Below are positions 33,206 to 42,791 of a stretch of 64,000 nt of DNA, in pieces. The stretch comes from RGIG5612 sp045598285 (GTDB lineage: Bacteria > Bacillota > Clostridia > Lachnospirales > Lachnospiraceae), in contig JAZLLU010000011.1 of assembly GCA_045598285.1 (NCBI GenBank), forward strand, positions 42,928 to 106,927. Reading direction: 5' to 3'. Position 1 is the first letter of the stretch. Each line of letters opens with the position of its first letter. The notes beneath the pieces were generated by a model. It made no database searches and had not been told where the DNA came from. It saw only the letters and a list, made by a program, of their open reading frames with translations. The translations under genes were made by a program, and so were the position numbers.

Positions 33206-33237
33206 GGGCTGCTGCAATTTTGCGGTGGCTCTTTTTT
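33206..33237 (+). terminator. Terminator of the xpt-nucleoside transporter operon
   Basis: GGGCTGCTGCA pairs with TGCGGTGGCTC over 11 bp including several G-U pairs, loop ATTT, followed by TTTTTT. Confidence 0.85.
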
Positions 33238-33259
33238 GTTGCTTAATAAGCTTTTTTTC

Positions 33260-33290
33260 TTGCATTTTCTTTGTTTATTTGTGCTATAAT
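33260..33290 (+). promoter_or_regulatory. Promoter of the second glycan operon
   Basis: TATAAT at 33285-33290 with TGC just before it (extended -10). TTGCAT at 33260-33265 is a -35 with a long 19 bp spacer. Confidence 0.6.
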
Positions 33291-33338
33291 TTTAATATCT
33301 ATACCTATGTGAAAAAATAGGAGAAATGGAGATATTTT

Positions 33339-34469
33339 ATGTACGATTATCTGGTTGTAGGAGCAGGTCTTTTTGGCGCGATTTTTGCTAGAAAAGCTAA
33401 AGAGGCAGGCAAGAGCGTCCTAGTAATTGACAAAAGAAAAGGTGTTGGTGGAAACGTCTATACTGAAAAACAAGAAGGCATTAATGTGCATGTTTATGGT
33501 GCGCATATTTTCCATACAAATGATAGGGAAGTTTGGAATTTCTTAAATCAGTTTTGTGAGTTCAATCGCTTTACAAATTCTCCAGTTGCAAACTATAAAG
33601 GTGAGCTTTATTCGCTTCCTTTTAATATGTATACATTCAATAAAATGTGGGGCGTAGTTACACCGAAGGAAGCTAAAGAAAAAATAGAAGAACAAAAGAA
33701 AGAAGCACTAAAAGAATTAAATGGAAGAGAACCGGCTAACTTAGAAGAGCAAGCTATTAGCCTAGTTGGAACTGACATATATGAAAAGTTAGTAAAAGGT
33801 TACACTGAAAAACAATGGGGCAGACCATGCACAGAACTTCCAGCATTCATTATCAAGAGATTGCCGGTCAGGTTTACTTTTGATAACAACTATTTTAATG
33901 CACTCTTCCAAGGTATTCCTGTTGGTGGATATACAAAGATGGTAGAGAACATCTTAGAAGGAATAGAAGTTAGATTAAACTATGATTTCTTTGAACACAA
34001 AGATGAACTTATGAAAGAAGCAAAGAAAATAGTTTATACAGGTCCAATAGATAAATTCTTTGACTATAACAAAGGGACTCTTCAATACAGAAGTCTTCGC
34101 TTTGAAAATGAAACTTTAGATATTCCTAGTTTTCAAGGAAATGTTGCAGTTAATTATACTGATAGCGAAACTCCATGGACTAGAATTATTGAGCATAAAT
34201 GGTTCGAATTTGGAAAAGATGAAAACGGAAACGATCTTCCAAAGACAATTATTACTAGAGAATATAGTTCTGAGTGGAAAAAAGGCGATGAACCTTATTA
34301 TCCGGTTAATGATGATAAGAATAATAAGATGTACGAAGAGTATAAAGCCCAAGCAGATGCTTTAGACAATGTAATTTTTGGTGGAAGACTTGGTGAATAT
34401 AAATATTACGATATGGACGTAGTTGTTGGTAAGGCACTTGAGTGCGCAAAAAAAGAGTTTGGAAAGTAA
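33339..34469 (+). CDS. glf: UDP-galactopyranose mutase
   Basis: Flavoenzyme converting UDP-galactopyranose to UDP-galactofuranose, the donor for furanosidic galactose. FAD site VVGAGLFGAI (6-15), then VLVIDKRKGVGGNVYTE, VHVYGAHIFHTND, YTEKQWGRPCTELPAFIIKRLPVRFTFDNNYF and the C-terminal GRLGEYKYYDMD motif. Length 376 is normal. First gene of region 4; implies galactofuranose in this second glycan. A clear GGAGA lies before the ATG. Confidence 0.96.
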   Translation: MYDYLVVGAGLFGAIFARKAKEAGKSVLVIDKRKGVGGNVYTEKQEGINVHVYGAHIFHTNDREVWNFLNQFCEFNRFTNSPVANYKGELYSLPFNMYTFNKMWGVVTPKEAKEKIEEQKKEALKELNGREPANLEEQAISLVGTDIYEKLVKGYTEKQWGRPCTELPAFIIKRLPVRFTFDNNYFNALFQGIPVGGYTKMVENILEGIEVRLNYDFFEHKDELMKEAKKIVYTGPIDKFFDYNKGTLQYRSLRFENETLDIPSFQGNVAVNYTDSETPWTRIIEHKWFEFGKDENGNDLPKTIITREYSSEWKKGDEPYYPVNDDKNNKMYEEYKAQADALDNVIFGGRLGEYKYYDMDVVVGKALECAKKEFGK

Positions 34470-34479
34470 AGGATAAAAC

Positions 34480-35667
34480 ATGAAGGTTTTAGTTACTGGT
34501 GCAAAAGGTTTTGTAGGAAAAAATGTATGCTTAGAATTAAAAAACAGAAAGCATGAAGTTTTTGAATATGACACAGATTGCACATTAGAAAACTTAAAAG
34601 AGTGGGCAAAAGAAGCTGAGTATGTAATTCATCTTGCTGGCGTAAATAGACCTAAAGATGAAAAAGAATTCAAAGAAGGTAATGCTGATTTTTCTAAAAC
34701 ACTTTGCGACATTCTTAAAGAAGCTGGTAGCAAAGCAAAAATATCTATGACTTCTTCTATCCAAGCAGCTTTAGGAAATGCGTATGGAAACAGCAAGATT
34801 GCTGGAGAGAATGCGCTTTTTAACTATGAAAAAGAAACTAAAAATAAAGTTTATGTTTTTAGACTTCCTAATATTTATGGAAAGTGGTGCAGGCCGAACT
34901 ATAACAGTATGGTAGCAACTTTTTGTAATAATATAGCTTCTGGGCAAGAGATTCAAATTAATGATGAAAATGCAATCGTTCCACTTTTATATATTGACGA
35001 TTTAGTAGAAATTTTAATTGGTATTGCAGATGGGAAAGAGCCTGAAATTCTAACAAAAGAGGCCCTTAAAGATTTAGCGCCAAAAGCTACTAAAGGACAA
35101 ATTAAAAAAGCTTGTCCTAAAGGAAATATTTATTTTAAGGCGGGACCGGTTGACAAGGTGAGCGTAGGCGAAGTTGCTAAAACATTAAGAAGATTTAAGG
35201 ATTCTAGAAGTAAAGATTCTTTAGAAATTGCAAATATGAAAGAAGGATTTGAAAAGAAACTTTACAGCACATTCCTTAGTTATCTTCCTGAAGATGATTT
35301 CGCATATGTTGTTAAGATGAATGTTGATGATAGAGGCTCATTTACTGAACTTTTAAAGAGTGAAGAACGTGGCCAGGTTTCTGTTAATATTGCTAAGCCG
35401 GGAATAACAAAAGGTAATCATTGGCATCACAGCAAGAACGAAAAGTTTATCGTTGTTAGTGGAAAGGCTAGCATAAAGTTTAGAAAAATAGGAACAGACA
35501 AAGTTATCGAATATGTTGTTGATGAAAACGAAATTAAAGTTGTAGATATTCCGACAGGATATACTCACAACATTACAAATATTGGTGATAAAGATTTAGT
35601 AACTATTATGTGGGCGAACGAAAAGTTCGACCCAAATCATCCAGATACATTTTTTGAGGAAGTATAA
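34480..35667 (+). CDS. capF: Bifunctional SDR/cupin reductase CapF (UDP-L-FucNAc pathway)
   Basis: N-terminal short-chain reductase (VLVTGAKGFVGKNV at 3-16; the Tyr-x3-Lys in AYGNSKIAGENAL) joined to a C-terminal cupin from about 285. The cupin carries GNHWHHSKNEKF with His314, His316 and His317 for zinc, and PTGYTHNITNIG. This two-domain layout is that of CapF/WbjC/FnlB, which makes UDP-N-acetyl-L-talosamine. CapG follows 9 bp later. The first enzyme, CapE (4,6-dehydratase/5-epimerase), is not in the window. Confidence 0.9.
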   Translation: MKVLVTGAKGFVGKNVCLELKNRKHEVFEYDTDCTLENLKEWAKEAEYVIHLAGVNRPKDEKEFKEGNADFSKTLCDILKEAGSKAKISMTSSIQAALGNAYGNSKIAGENALFNYEKETKNKVYVFRLPNIYGKWCRPNYNSMVATFCNNIASGQEIQINDENAIVPLLYIDDLVEILIGIADGKEPEILTKEALKDLAPKATKGQIKKACPKGNIYFKAGPVDKVSVGEVAKTLRRFKDSRSKDSLEIANMKEGFEKKLYSTFLSYLPEDDFAYVVKMNVDDRGSFTELLKSEERGQVSVNIAKPGITKGNHWHHSKNEKFIVVSGKASIKFRKIGTDKVIEYVVDENEIKVVDIPTGYTHNITNIGDKDLVTIMWANEKFDPNHPDTFFEEV

Positions 35668-35676
35668 GGAGACACT

Positions 35677-36804
35677 ATGAAAAAATTAAAACTTATGACG
35701 GTTATTGGAACCAGACCAGAAATTATTCGTCTAGCACAAACAATCAAAGCATGTGATAAATATTTTGATCATGTATTGGTGCACACTGGCCAAAATTACG
35801 ACTATAAATTAAACAAAGTTTTCTTTGAGGACTTGGATTTAAGAGAGCCTGATTATTATTTGGAAGTTGCGGGTGCTAACTTAGGAGAAACAATGGGAGC
35901 TATTATTTCCAAGAGTTACCAAGTTATTAGCGAAGTTAAGCCGGATGCACTTTTAGTTTTAGGCGATACTAATTCAGCACTTGCAGCACTAAGTGCAAAG
36001 CGGCTTAAAGTACCAGTTTTTCATATGGAAGCAGGAAATAGATGTTGGGATTGGAATGTTCCTGAAATGATAAACAGAAAAATTGTCGATCATATTGCGG
36101 ACATAAATTTACCTTATACAGAAAATTCAAGAAGATATCTTCTTAGCGAAGGTGTTGATGGAAAGACAATCTTTGTTACTGGCTCTCCTATGAGAGAAGT
36201 ATTAGAAACTTATAAAGAAAAAATTAATGAAAGCAAAGTTTTAGAAGAACTGGGACTTGAAAAAGGAAAATATATTTTAGTATCTGCACATCGTGAAGAA
36301 AATATTGATATAGAAGAAAACTTCTATTCTCTTATGGAAGCACTTAACGATGTTGCCCAAAAATATAATATGCCTGTTATTTATTCAACTCACCCACGTA
36401 GCAAAAAGTTTATTGAAAAGAGAAACTTTAAGTTCAATCCACTTCTTAGAAGCATTGAACCTTTTGGATTCTTTGATTACAACAAACTTCAACAAAATGC
36501 TTTTTGCGTGCTTAGCGACTCGGGTACGCTTTCAGAAGAAAGTGCTATCTTAAAATTCCCAGGTGTTTTAATTAGAACATCAACAGAAAGACCAGAAGCA
36601 TTAGATATGGGCAGTGTTGTTCTTGGCGGAATCACAAAAGAGACGATAGAGCAAGCTATTGAAACAGCTGTAAGCATTAGCAATGACGGTGATGAATTTA
36701 TGCTCAATCCAGATTATTGCCAGATGAATGTTTCAACTAAAGTAGTAAAGGTAATTCAAAGTTACACAGATATAGTTAATAGAACTGTTTGGTTAAAGAA
36801 ATAA
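35677..36804 (+). CDS. capG: Non-hydrolysing UDP-N-acetylaminosugar 2-epimerase (CapG/WbjD-like)
   Basis: 375-residue WecB-fold epimerase. TVIGTRPEIIRLAQTI near 7-22, VHTGQNYDYKLNKVFF, VLGDTNSALAALSAKRL, HMEAGNRCWDWNVPEMINRKIVDHIAD and SDSGTLSEES are family motifs. Placed after CapF, it most likely makes UDP-L-FucNAc (inference from order); a WecB role making UDP-ManNAc is the alternative. AAGGAG precedes the ATG. Confidence 0.85.
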   Translation: MKKLKLMTVIGTRPEIIRLAQTIKACDKYFDHVLVHTGQNYDYKLNKVFFEDLDLREPDYYLEVAGANLGETMGAIISKSYQVISEVKPDALLVLGDTNSALAALSAKRLKVPVFHMEAGNRCWDWNVPEMINRKIVDHIADINLPYTENSRRYLLSEGVDGKTIFVTGSPMREVLETYKEKINESKVLEELGLEKGKYILVSAHREENIDIEENFYSLMEALNDVAQKYNMPVIYSTHPRSKKFIEKRNFKFNPLLRSIEPFGFFDYNKLQQNAFCVLSDSGTLSEESAILKFPGVLIRTSTERPEALDMGSVVLGGITKETIEQAIETAVSISNDGDEFMLNPDYCQMNVSTKVVKVIQSYTDIVNRTVWLKK

Positions 36805-36827
36805 AAAATTCAAGAATATAGAACAAC

Positions 36828-38045
36828 GTGAAGATATTGGTAGTAGGCCAACACTATTGGCCAGAAAATTTTAGAATAAACGACCTTGTTAGAGGATTTG
36901 TAGAAAGAGGACATGAAGTAGATGTCCTTTGCGGTCAACCTAATTATCCTAAGGGAGAGTTTTTTGAAGGATATGATTCGCATTCTATAAAAGAAGAGGA
37001 ACATGAAGGCGTTAAGATTTACCGCGTAAGGGAAATAAAGCGTGGAAATAATTCCAATATCCGAATTTTCTTAAACTATATGGCTTATCCAATTTTTAGT
37101 TGGCTTAAGGTTATGAAACTAGCTAAAAATAATTACGATAGAATTTTTATTTACCAACTTTCACCTGTGTTTATGTGCTGGGCTGGACTAAAGCTTGGAA
37201 AAAGAAAACATATAAACACAACAATGTATATTCTAGATATTTGGCCACAAAATCTTTATTCAGTTTTAGATATAAAATCTAAACTTATTAGAAATATTAT
37301 GTTCAAAGTTTGTATGCAAAATTATTCTAAACCAGACAAACTTGTAACAGTTTCAGATAAAATGAGAAGTTATTTTGCTAAAGAGTTAGGTCGACAAGAA
37401 AGCGAAATAGAATTTATTCCACAGTGCCCGGAAAAGATATATGAAACGCCAATTAAAGACGATGAATTAGTTAAGAAATTTTCAGGTGGATTTAATCTTG
37501 TATTTACTGGAAATATTTCTCCAGCTCAGGATTTAGAAACCTTTGTAACAGCCGCTAAAGAAGTAGTAAAAAGTGGCATCGAAGATATTAGATTTATTAT
37601 TGTCGGCGATGGAATGAGCAAAAAAGATTTTGAAGAGATGGTAAAAAAAGAAGAACTTGAAAAATATTTCTTTTTTGAAGGATTCCATCCAATTGAGGAT
37701 ATGCCTAAATACACTTACATAGCAGATGCACTTTTTGCACCACTTAAAGCATCAGGAACAGAAGACTTTTCTATTCCAGCTAAAGTTATGAGCTATCTGG
37801 CATCAGGAAGACCAATTCTTCTTTCTATGCAAGGTGAAGCACAAAAAATAATTAATGATGCTAAGTGTGGCTTTGTAAATGAACCAGAAGATGTTGATGC
37901 ACTAAAAGATAACATAGTTAAACTTTATAATTGTTCAAAAGAAGAAAGGATAAAGATGGGTAACAACGCATCTAATTATCAACAAGAATTTTTTGAGCGC
38001 GATAAGAATGTCGATAAACTTTTATCGATTATCGAAAAGCTTTAA
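36828..38045 (+). CDS. Glycosyltransferase family 4 (WbuB-like)
   Basis: 405 residues, GT-B fold. The opening ILVVGQHYWPENFRINDLVRGF and GQPNYPKGEFFEGY are typical of the WbuB/WcaI group, which is found after the L-FucNAc genes in several bacteria and is proposed to transfer L-FucNAc. The donor half has VFTGNISPAQDLETFV, VGDGMSKKDF and SIPAKVMSYLASGRPIL. The start is GTG with a weak ribosome site. Its position right after CapF-CapG supports an L-FucNAc transferase role, but this is inference. Confidence 0.85.
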   Translation: MKILVVGQHYWPENFRINDLVRGFVERGHEVDVLCGQPNYPKGEFFEGYDSHSIKEEEHEGVKIYRVREIKRGNNSNIRIFLNYMAYPIFSWLKVMKLAKNNYDRIFIYQLSPVFMCWAGLKLGKRKHINTTMYILDIWPQNLYSVLDIKSKLIRNIMFKVCMQNYSKPDKLVTVSDKMRSYFAKELGRQESEIEFIPQCPEKIYETPIKDDELVKKFSGGFNLVFTGNISPAQDLETFVTAAKEVVKSGIEDIRFIIVGDGMSKKDFEEMVKKEELEKYFFFEGFHPIEDMPKYTYIADALFAPLKASGTEDFSIPAKVMSYLASGRPILLSMQGEAQKIINDAKCGFVNEPEDVDALKDNIVKLYNCSKEERIKMGNNASNYQQEFFERDKNVDKLLSIIEKL

Positions 38046-38057
38046 GCGGGAGGAAAC

Positions 38058-38756
38058 ATGAAGAAATTAATTATTATTCCTGCTTATAATGAATCGGAAA
38101 GTCTCTTAAAAGTTATTAAGGATATTAAAGAAAACGCACCTGGTTACGATTATGTTGTAATTAATGATGCTTCTTTAGATAACACAAAAGAAATATGCGA
38201 AAAAAATAATATTCATTTTCTTGACCTTGCCAGCAATTTAGGAATTGGCGGAGCAGTTCAAACCGGATATCAATATGCTCTTTATGAAGGATATGATATG
38301 GCGGTTCAATTAGATGGTGATGGACAACATGGAGCGGCATCGCTTCCTTCAATGGAAAAAAAGATGCAAGAAGAAGATGCTGATATGGTAATAGGCTCAA
38401 GATTTATTGAAAAAGAAGGATTTCAGTCTACATGGCTTAGAAGAAATGCAATTAAATATTTCACATGGCTTATAAAAATTTGCACAAAGCAAACGATAAC
38501 AGATCCAACGTCGGGATTTAGACTTTGTAATAAAAGAACTATTAAACAATTTGCAACTCTATATCCATGGGATTATCCAGAGCCTGAAAGCACAACCACC
38601 ATTTTGAAAATGGGATATAAAGTTTTAGAAGTCCCTGTAGTTATGCATGCTAGACAAGGCGGAAAATCTTCTTTAAGTAATCCGTTTAAGTCTTTGTTTT
38701 ATATGATTAAGGTTACGGCAGGAATAATTATTGAGTCAATAGGAAGGAGAAAGTAA
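38058..38756 (+). CDS. Dolichol-phosphate-mannosyltransferase-like GT2
   Basis: 232-residue GT-A enzyme. IIPAYNESESLLKVI, YVVINDASLDNTKEI, NLGIGGAVQTGYQYAL, VQLDGDGQH with the DXD site and DPTSGFRLCNKR match the DPM1-type family, which makes polyprenyl-phosphate sugars for extracytoplasmic transferases. No C-terminal membrane domain is present. The next gene encodes a small DUF2304-like membrane protein that may fill this role, and two possible GT-C proteins follow to use such a donor. AGGAGG-like site (GGGAGG) before ATG. Confidence 0.88.
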   Translation: MKKLIIIPAYNESESLLKVIKDIKENAPGYDYVVINDASLDNTKEICEKNNIHFLDLASNLGIGGAVQTGYQYALYEGYDMAVQLDGDGQHGAASLPSMEKKMQEEDADMVIGSRFIEKEGFQSTWLRRNAIKYFTWLIKICTKQTITDPTSGFRLCNKRTIKQFATLYPWDYPEPESTTTILKMGYKVLEVPVVMHARQGGKSSLSNPFKSLFYMIKVTAGIIIESIGRRK

Positions 38757-39121
38757 TGACACTAGAACTTCGAATTTTAGTAATTGTAATAGCGCTTTTA
38801 GCAATGTTTTTAACATTTGCTTTAATTAAAAAAGGGAAATTAGGTTTTAAGATTTCACTTCCTTGGCTTATTGTTTTTGTTCTCATAATTATTTTTGCAG
38901 CTATTCCTAAAATAATGGATTGGATTTCAAGTGTATTAGGAATTTATAGCCCTGTAAATATGATTTTTTTCTTGGGAGCATTATTCCTTATGCTAATTAT
39001 TTATTCACTGACTGTTACCGTATTTATTAATAATAAAAAGACAAGAGATTTAATTCAAAAAGTTGCTTATCTTGAAGAAAAATTAAACGTGAAGTTAGAA
39101 GAAAAGGAAAAGAAAGACTGA
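38756..39121 (+). CDS. DUF2304-like small membrane protein
   Basis: 121 residues with three hydrophobic segments (about 5-24, 35-55 and 70-93) followed by a charged helix ending in LEEKLNVKLEEKEKKD. This layout and its place right after a DPM1-like GT2 (TAATG coupling) fit the DUF2304 family. The role is unproven; membrane anchoring or regulation of the partner transferase is a reasonable guess. Confidence 0.75.
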   Translation: MTLELRILVIVIALLAMFLTFALIKKGKLGFKISLPWLIVFVLIIIFAAIPKIMDWISSVLGIYSPVNMIFFLGALFLMLIIYSLTVTVFINNKKTRDLIQKVAYLEEKLNVKLEEKEKKD

Positions 39122-39126
39122 CGATA

Positions 39127-40893
39127 ATGAGTAGCAATGAAAGCAAAAAGAAAGTAGCAATAAATCTTTTGATTGCAGCAGCCCTAACAGCTGTCTTTGC
39201 TATTGTTGCAGGTCTTCTTTATTCATACACATATGGTGTAAATGACGATGCTTTTATTGGCTCTGTTTTAATTGGGAAATTAACAGGAAGTCCTGATGCA
39301 CATGTGGTTTATATAAAATATCCATTAGCAGCAATTTTAACTATACTATTTAAGATATTTCCAACGGTTAATTGGCACTTTGCGTTATTGATTTCATGTT
39401 TTGTCATTTGCGTATTTTTAGTTAACTTTAGAATTTTTAATAACCTTAAAAAATTAAGCAATAAAATAATTTTATCTTGTATATTTATGCTTTGCTTTTG
39501 GTTTTGCCTCGCAAAGCAAATAACAATGATTCACTATTCTATGTGTGCCGGAGTTTTAGTAGGCACAGCAATTTTTTACTTTTTAACTATTAAGTATGAA
39601 AGTACAAAATTAAACATTGCATTAAATTATATAGTAGCGCTTTTGCTTTTATTTACAGGATATGCTCTTAGGTCTAGAACAGTATTTATGCTGATGCCTT
39701 TAGCTATAGTAGCATTTATATATAAGTTTATAAAAGCAAAACCTATTTTTACAAAAAAGAACATTGTTAGATGGATAATCTTTCCAATAGTTTTATTTAT
39801 TGGAATTGGAGGAATTGAGGTTCTTCATAACGCACAATATAAATCTGATGCATGGAAAGATTTTTTAGAATTTAATGATGCAAGAACTACGATTTATGAT
39901 TTTTATGGTTTGCCGGAATATGAGGCGAATAAAAAATTGTATGAAAGCGTAGGAGTTGATAAAACAAGACAATATATGTACGAACAATATTACTTAGAAT
40001 TTCTTGATGGTACGAGCGAAGATATGCTAACTAAGGTGGCAAACTATCAAGAAAATAAGGTTGATAAAAATCTTCCATTTGGAAAGAGAGTAGTAAAGAC
40101 ATTAAAAGAATTTCCTAAAAATATTTTCGCAAAGAAATATCAGCCAATAAGTATTTTTGTTATTGCTTTATTTGTTTTACTTTTAGTAGCTTCAATAATA
40201 TTTAAGAAAAATCGTTCACTATTGTTTTTGGTTTTGGCTTTTATAGCAACACTTATTCCGTGGGGATATATGATATACATGAACAAGCCTGTTGAACGAG
40301 TAACTTATGGCATATGGGTTGCAAATTTAGTTACTATGATTGGGCTTATTATTGATAATGTTAGTGAGATTAATGAGAAACTTCCGGTGGTAGATAAAAA
40401 CCTTGTGAAAGTTATTGCTAAGAGTGTTGTATCAACAATTATAATAATTGCTTTGCTTTTGGGAATAGGTCTAAATTATAAAAAAGTTCAAAAATATGTT
40501 AACGGTTCAATTGAGTCGGGACATGTAAGGGAAAAACTTGAAACTTTTTGTAAAGAACATCCTGAAAATTTATACATATATGATACACAAACATTTAATA
40601 CTCTTGGGTATGACAAGAAGTCTATGGACGGGACTTTTTTGAATTTAGTGTGGCCAGGTGGATGGTGTGCAAGGATGGCTAATTTAGAAAGCATTTGGCC
40701 TAAATTTGGAATAAACGATCTTGAGAGAGATATCGTAGAAAAAGACAACATATATTTGGTTGCTTATTCGGATATTGATATAACTTATTGGACTGATTTT
40801 TATCAATCTAATTATAAAAAAGGAGTATTAACAAAGGTTGATGAAAAGACCTTTGAAGGAATAAATTTTAGTATTTACTCATTAAGTAGATAA
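39127..40893 (+). CDS. Polytopic membrane protein, GT-C glycosyltransferase candidate
   Basis: 588 residues with about eleven hydrophobic segments and a C-terminal soluble domain from about 450. The first extracytoplasmic loop holds YGVNDDAFIGS (Asn39-Asp40-Asp41), an acidic pair placed as in GT-C enzymes that use polyprenyl-phosphate sugars. The outer domain contains Trp-rich GTFLNLVWPGGWCARM. No closer family is recognised. It follows a DPM1-like enzyme that could make its donor. Confidence 0.6.
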   Translation: MSSNESKKKVAINLLIAAALTAVFAIVAGLLYSYTYGVNDDAFIGSVLIGKLTGSPDAHVVYIKYPLAAILTILFKIFPTVNWHFALLISCFVICVFLVNFRIFNNLKKLSNKIILSCIFMLCFWFCLAKQITMIHYSMCAGVLVGTAIFYFLTIKYESTKLNIALNYIVALLLLFTGYALRSRTVFMLMPLAIVAFIYKFIKAKPIFTKKNIVRWIIFPIVLFIGIGGIEVLHNAQYKSDAWKDFLEFNDARTTIYDFYGLPEYEANKKLYESVGVDKTRQYMYEQYYLEFLDGTSEDMLTKVANYQENKVDKNLPFGKRVVKTLKEFPKNIFAKKYQPISIFVIALFVLLLVASIIFKKNRSLLFLVLAFIATLIPWGYMIYMNKPVERVTYGIWVANLVTMIGLIIDNVSEINEKLPVVDKNLVKVIAKSVVSTIIIIALLLGIGLNYKKVQKYVNGSIESGHVREKLETFCKEHPENLYIYDTQTFNTLGYDKKSMDGTFLNLVWPGGWCARMANLESIWPKFGINDLERDIVEKDNIYLVAYSDIDITYWTDFYQSNYKKGVLTKVDEKTFEGINFSIYSLSR

Positions 40894-40907
40894 GTAAAGG
40901 AAAAGCT

Positions 40908-42791
40908 ATGCGACTATTTATTATTTTGGTTTTAAGTTTAGTATTGATGGCAATTGCGTATTCAGCTTTTATGAAAAGAAGAATTGAAGTTACACTTCCT
41001 CTTGCTATCTTTACATCCATTTTAATTATTTATGGATTTGGATTAGCAGGAAAAATGAAGTGGGGCGTTTATGCATTTGGCGCGTTTACCGTTCTTATGT
41101 TCCTTATAGGAATAATTGCATCGATTGCAAAAAGACAATTCAAAAATTTAATGGGATGCATTTTCACAATTGGATTTTTTGTTTTCATAGCGGCTGTTAT
41201 TTTCAGTTTATATATGACAAACGGAAGGCTACTTTCTAAGTTTGACGAATTTACTCATTGGGGTCTTACTGTTAAAAACTTTATGATATTTGATGGATTT
41301 GCAAACATAAAAGGAAGTACTACGCATGGGGCTGGTTATCAACCAGCAATAAGTATTTTTTGCTATTTCTTTACTGCACTTAAGGGTACATTTAGTGAAA
41401 GCGATGCGCTTTGCGCTATGAATATTTATACTTTTGCTTTATTACTTCCAATATTTAGAAAAGTAACTTGGAAGAGAATTCTTATTGGAATTTGTATGCT
41501 TCCACTTATTGTTTCTATTCCATGGTTATTTAGTTTCGCAATCACTCCTTACAATACGCTTTTAACAGACGCAGCGTTGGCAATAACATTTGCGTATCTT
41601 TTATATCATTACTTTACACATGAACAAAGTGCTTCAACTTATATAAGTTTAGGTTTAGGAAGTGCTGTGCTTATCTTAATTAAACCAAGTAGCGAGGTTT
41701 TCGCTTTAGCAGTATTTCTTCTTGTCATTATTGATGTTTTGGCATTTAAGAGAAAAGAATTTGCTAATATGTGGAGAAGAAAAGGCGGCGGATTTGGTTT
41801 TATATTCTATATATTACTTAGTGCTGGCGCTTATGCTTCTTGGAAACTTTTTACAGCGAAGAATCATATGCTACAAGTATTTGATTATGTTGAAGTTACA
41901 AGTGAAAAAACTAAAGATGCTCAAGGCATAATTTCACATTATCTTAAAGCGCTTTTAACTAACACAGGAAATGAAAAACTTAATATGCCATACATTTGGT
42001 GGATAGCTATTTTTGCTGGATTAGCGATTATCGCAATAATTTTAGCAAAAGGAAAAAGAGAAAAGGGAAGAACAACTTTATTTAGTACATTGTTTATCGT
42101 TGGGTATGTCGCTTTCTTAGCAGCACTTTGCTTTATGTATATATTCTTGTTTATTCCTATAGAAGCAAAGTCACTAGCTTCAATGGATAGATATATATGT
42201 ACCTTCTTACTGGGCGGTTCAATATTCTATATTTACTTAATTATAGATGAAATGATTGAAAAATTCGAAGGAATTGGACTAATTATTGTTATTTTCCCGA
42301 TTGCCTTAGTAGCACTTTTTGCTCCTTGGGGAAAGATTAATTCAAGTATGCTTAAATGCGAAAAAACAATAGAAAAGACCCAAACTAAAAGGGAAGCATA
42401 TACCATAGCAGAAAAAACTTTTGAGCAAATGAATTACAAAAAAGACAGAGTGTATTTCATTGCACAAGATACAAATGGGCTTGAATATCAAACCGCTTAT
42501 TATCTAGCGACGCCAGTTTTACTTTCTTATGACTATGAGATGGGATGGAGTCTTGGAAGCCCTTATTCTGTAAAGGATGTATGGTCATTAGATATGTCTA
42601 AAGAAGAGTGGGAAAAAGCACTTATAGATGGCGACTATACGTATGTGTATTTATATAACGTTGATGATAAATTTAGAGAGCGTTTCTCTAAGCTTTTTAA
42701 AGACGAAAAAGATATAATCAATAATACTTGCTTTAAGATTAAAAAATCGGGAAAGCATATTAAATTAGAAAAAGCATTAGCAACTAAATAA
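40908..42791 (+). CDS. Polytopic membrane protein, GT-C or polymerase candidate
   Basis: 627 residues with about twelve hydrophobic segments. The motif KFDEFTHWGLTVKNF (Asp113-Glu114) lies in an early outer loop, and HGAGYQPAISIFCYFF follows, again as in GT-C type proteins. The C-terminal 130 residues are soluble. GT-C transferase or polymerase of the second glycan are the two plausible roles; region 4 has no other polymerase. The stop overlaps the flippase ATG (TAATG). Confidence 0.6.
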   Translation: MRLFIILVLSLVLMAIAYSAFMKRRIEVTLPLAIFTSILIIYGFGLAGKMKWGVYAFGAFTVLMFLIGIIASIAKRQFKNLMGCIFTIGFFVFIAAVIFSLYMTNGRLLSKFDEFTHWGLTVKNFMIFDGFANIKGSTTHGAGYQPAISIFCYFFTALKGTFSESDALCAMNIYTFALLLPIFRKVTWKRILIGICMLPLIVSIPWLFSFAITPYNTLLTDAALAITFAYLLYHYFTHEQSASTYISLGLGSAVLILIKPSSEVFALAVFLLVIIDVLAFKRKEFANMWRRKGGGFGFIFYILLSAGAYASWKLFTAKNHMLQVFDYVEVTSEKTKDAQGIISHYLKALLTNTGNEKLNMPYIWWIAIFAGLAIIAIILAKGKREKGRTTLFSTLFIVGYVAFLAALCFMYIFLFIPIEAKSLASMDRYICTFLLGGSIFYIYLIIDEMIEKFEGIGLIIVIFPIALVALFAPWGKINSSMLKCEKTIEKTQTKREAYTIAEKTFEQMNYKKDRVYFIAQDTNGLEYQTAYYLATPVLLSYDYEMGWSLGSPYSVKDVWSLDMSKEEWEKALIDGDYTYVYLYNVDDKFRERFSKLFKDEKDIINNTCFKIKKSGKHIKLEKALATK

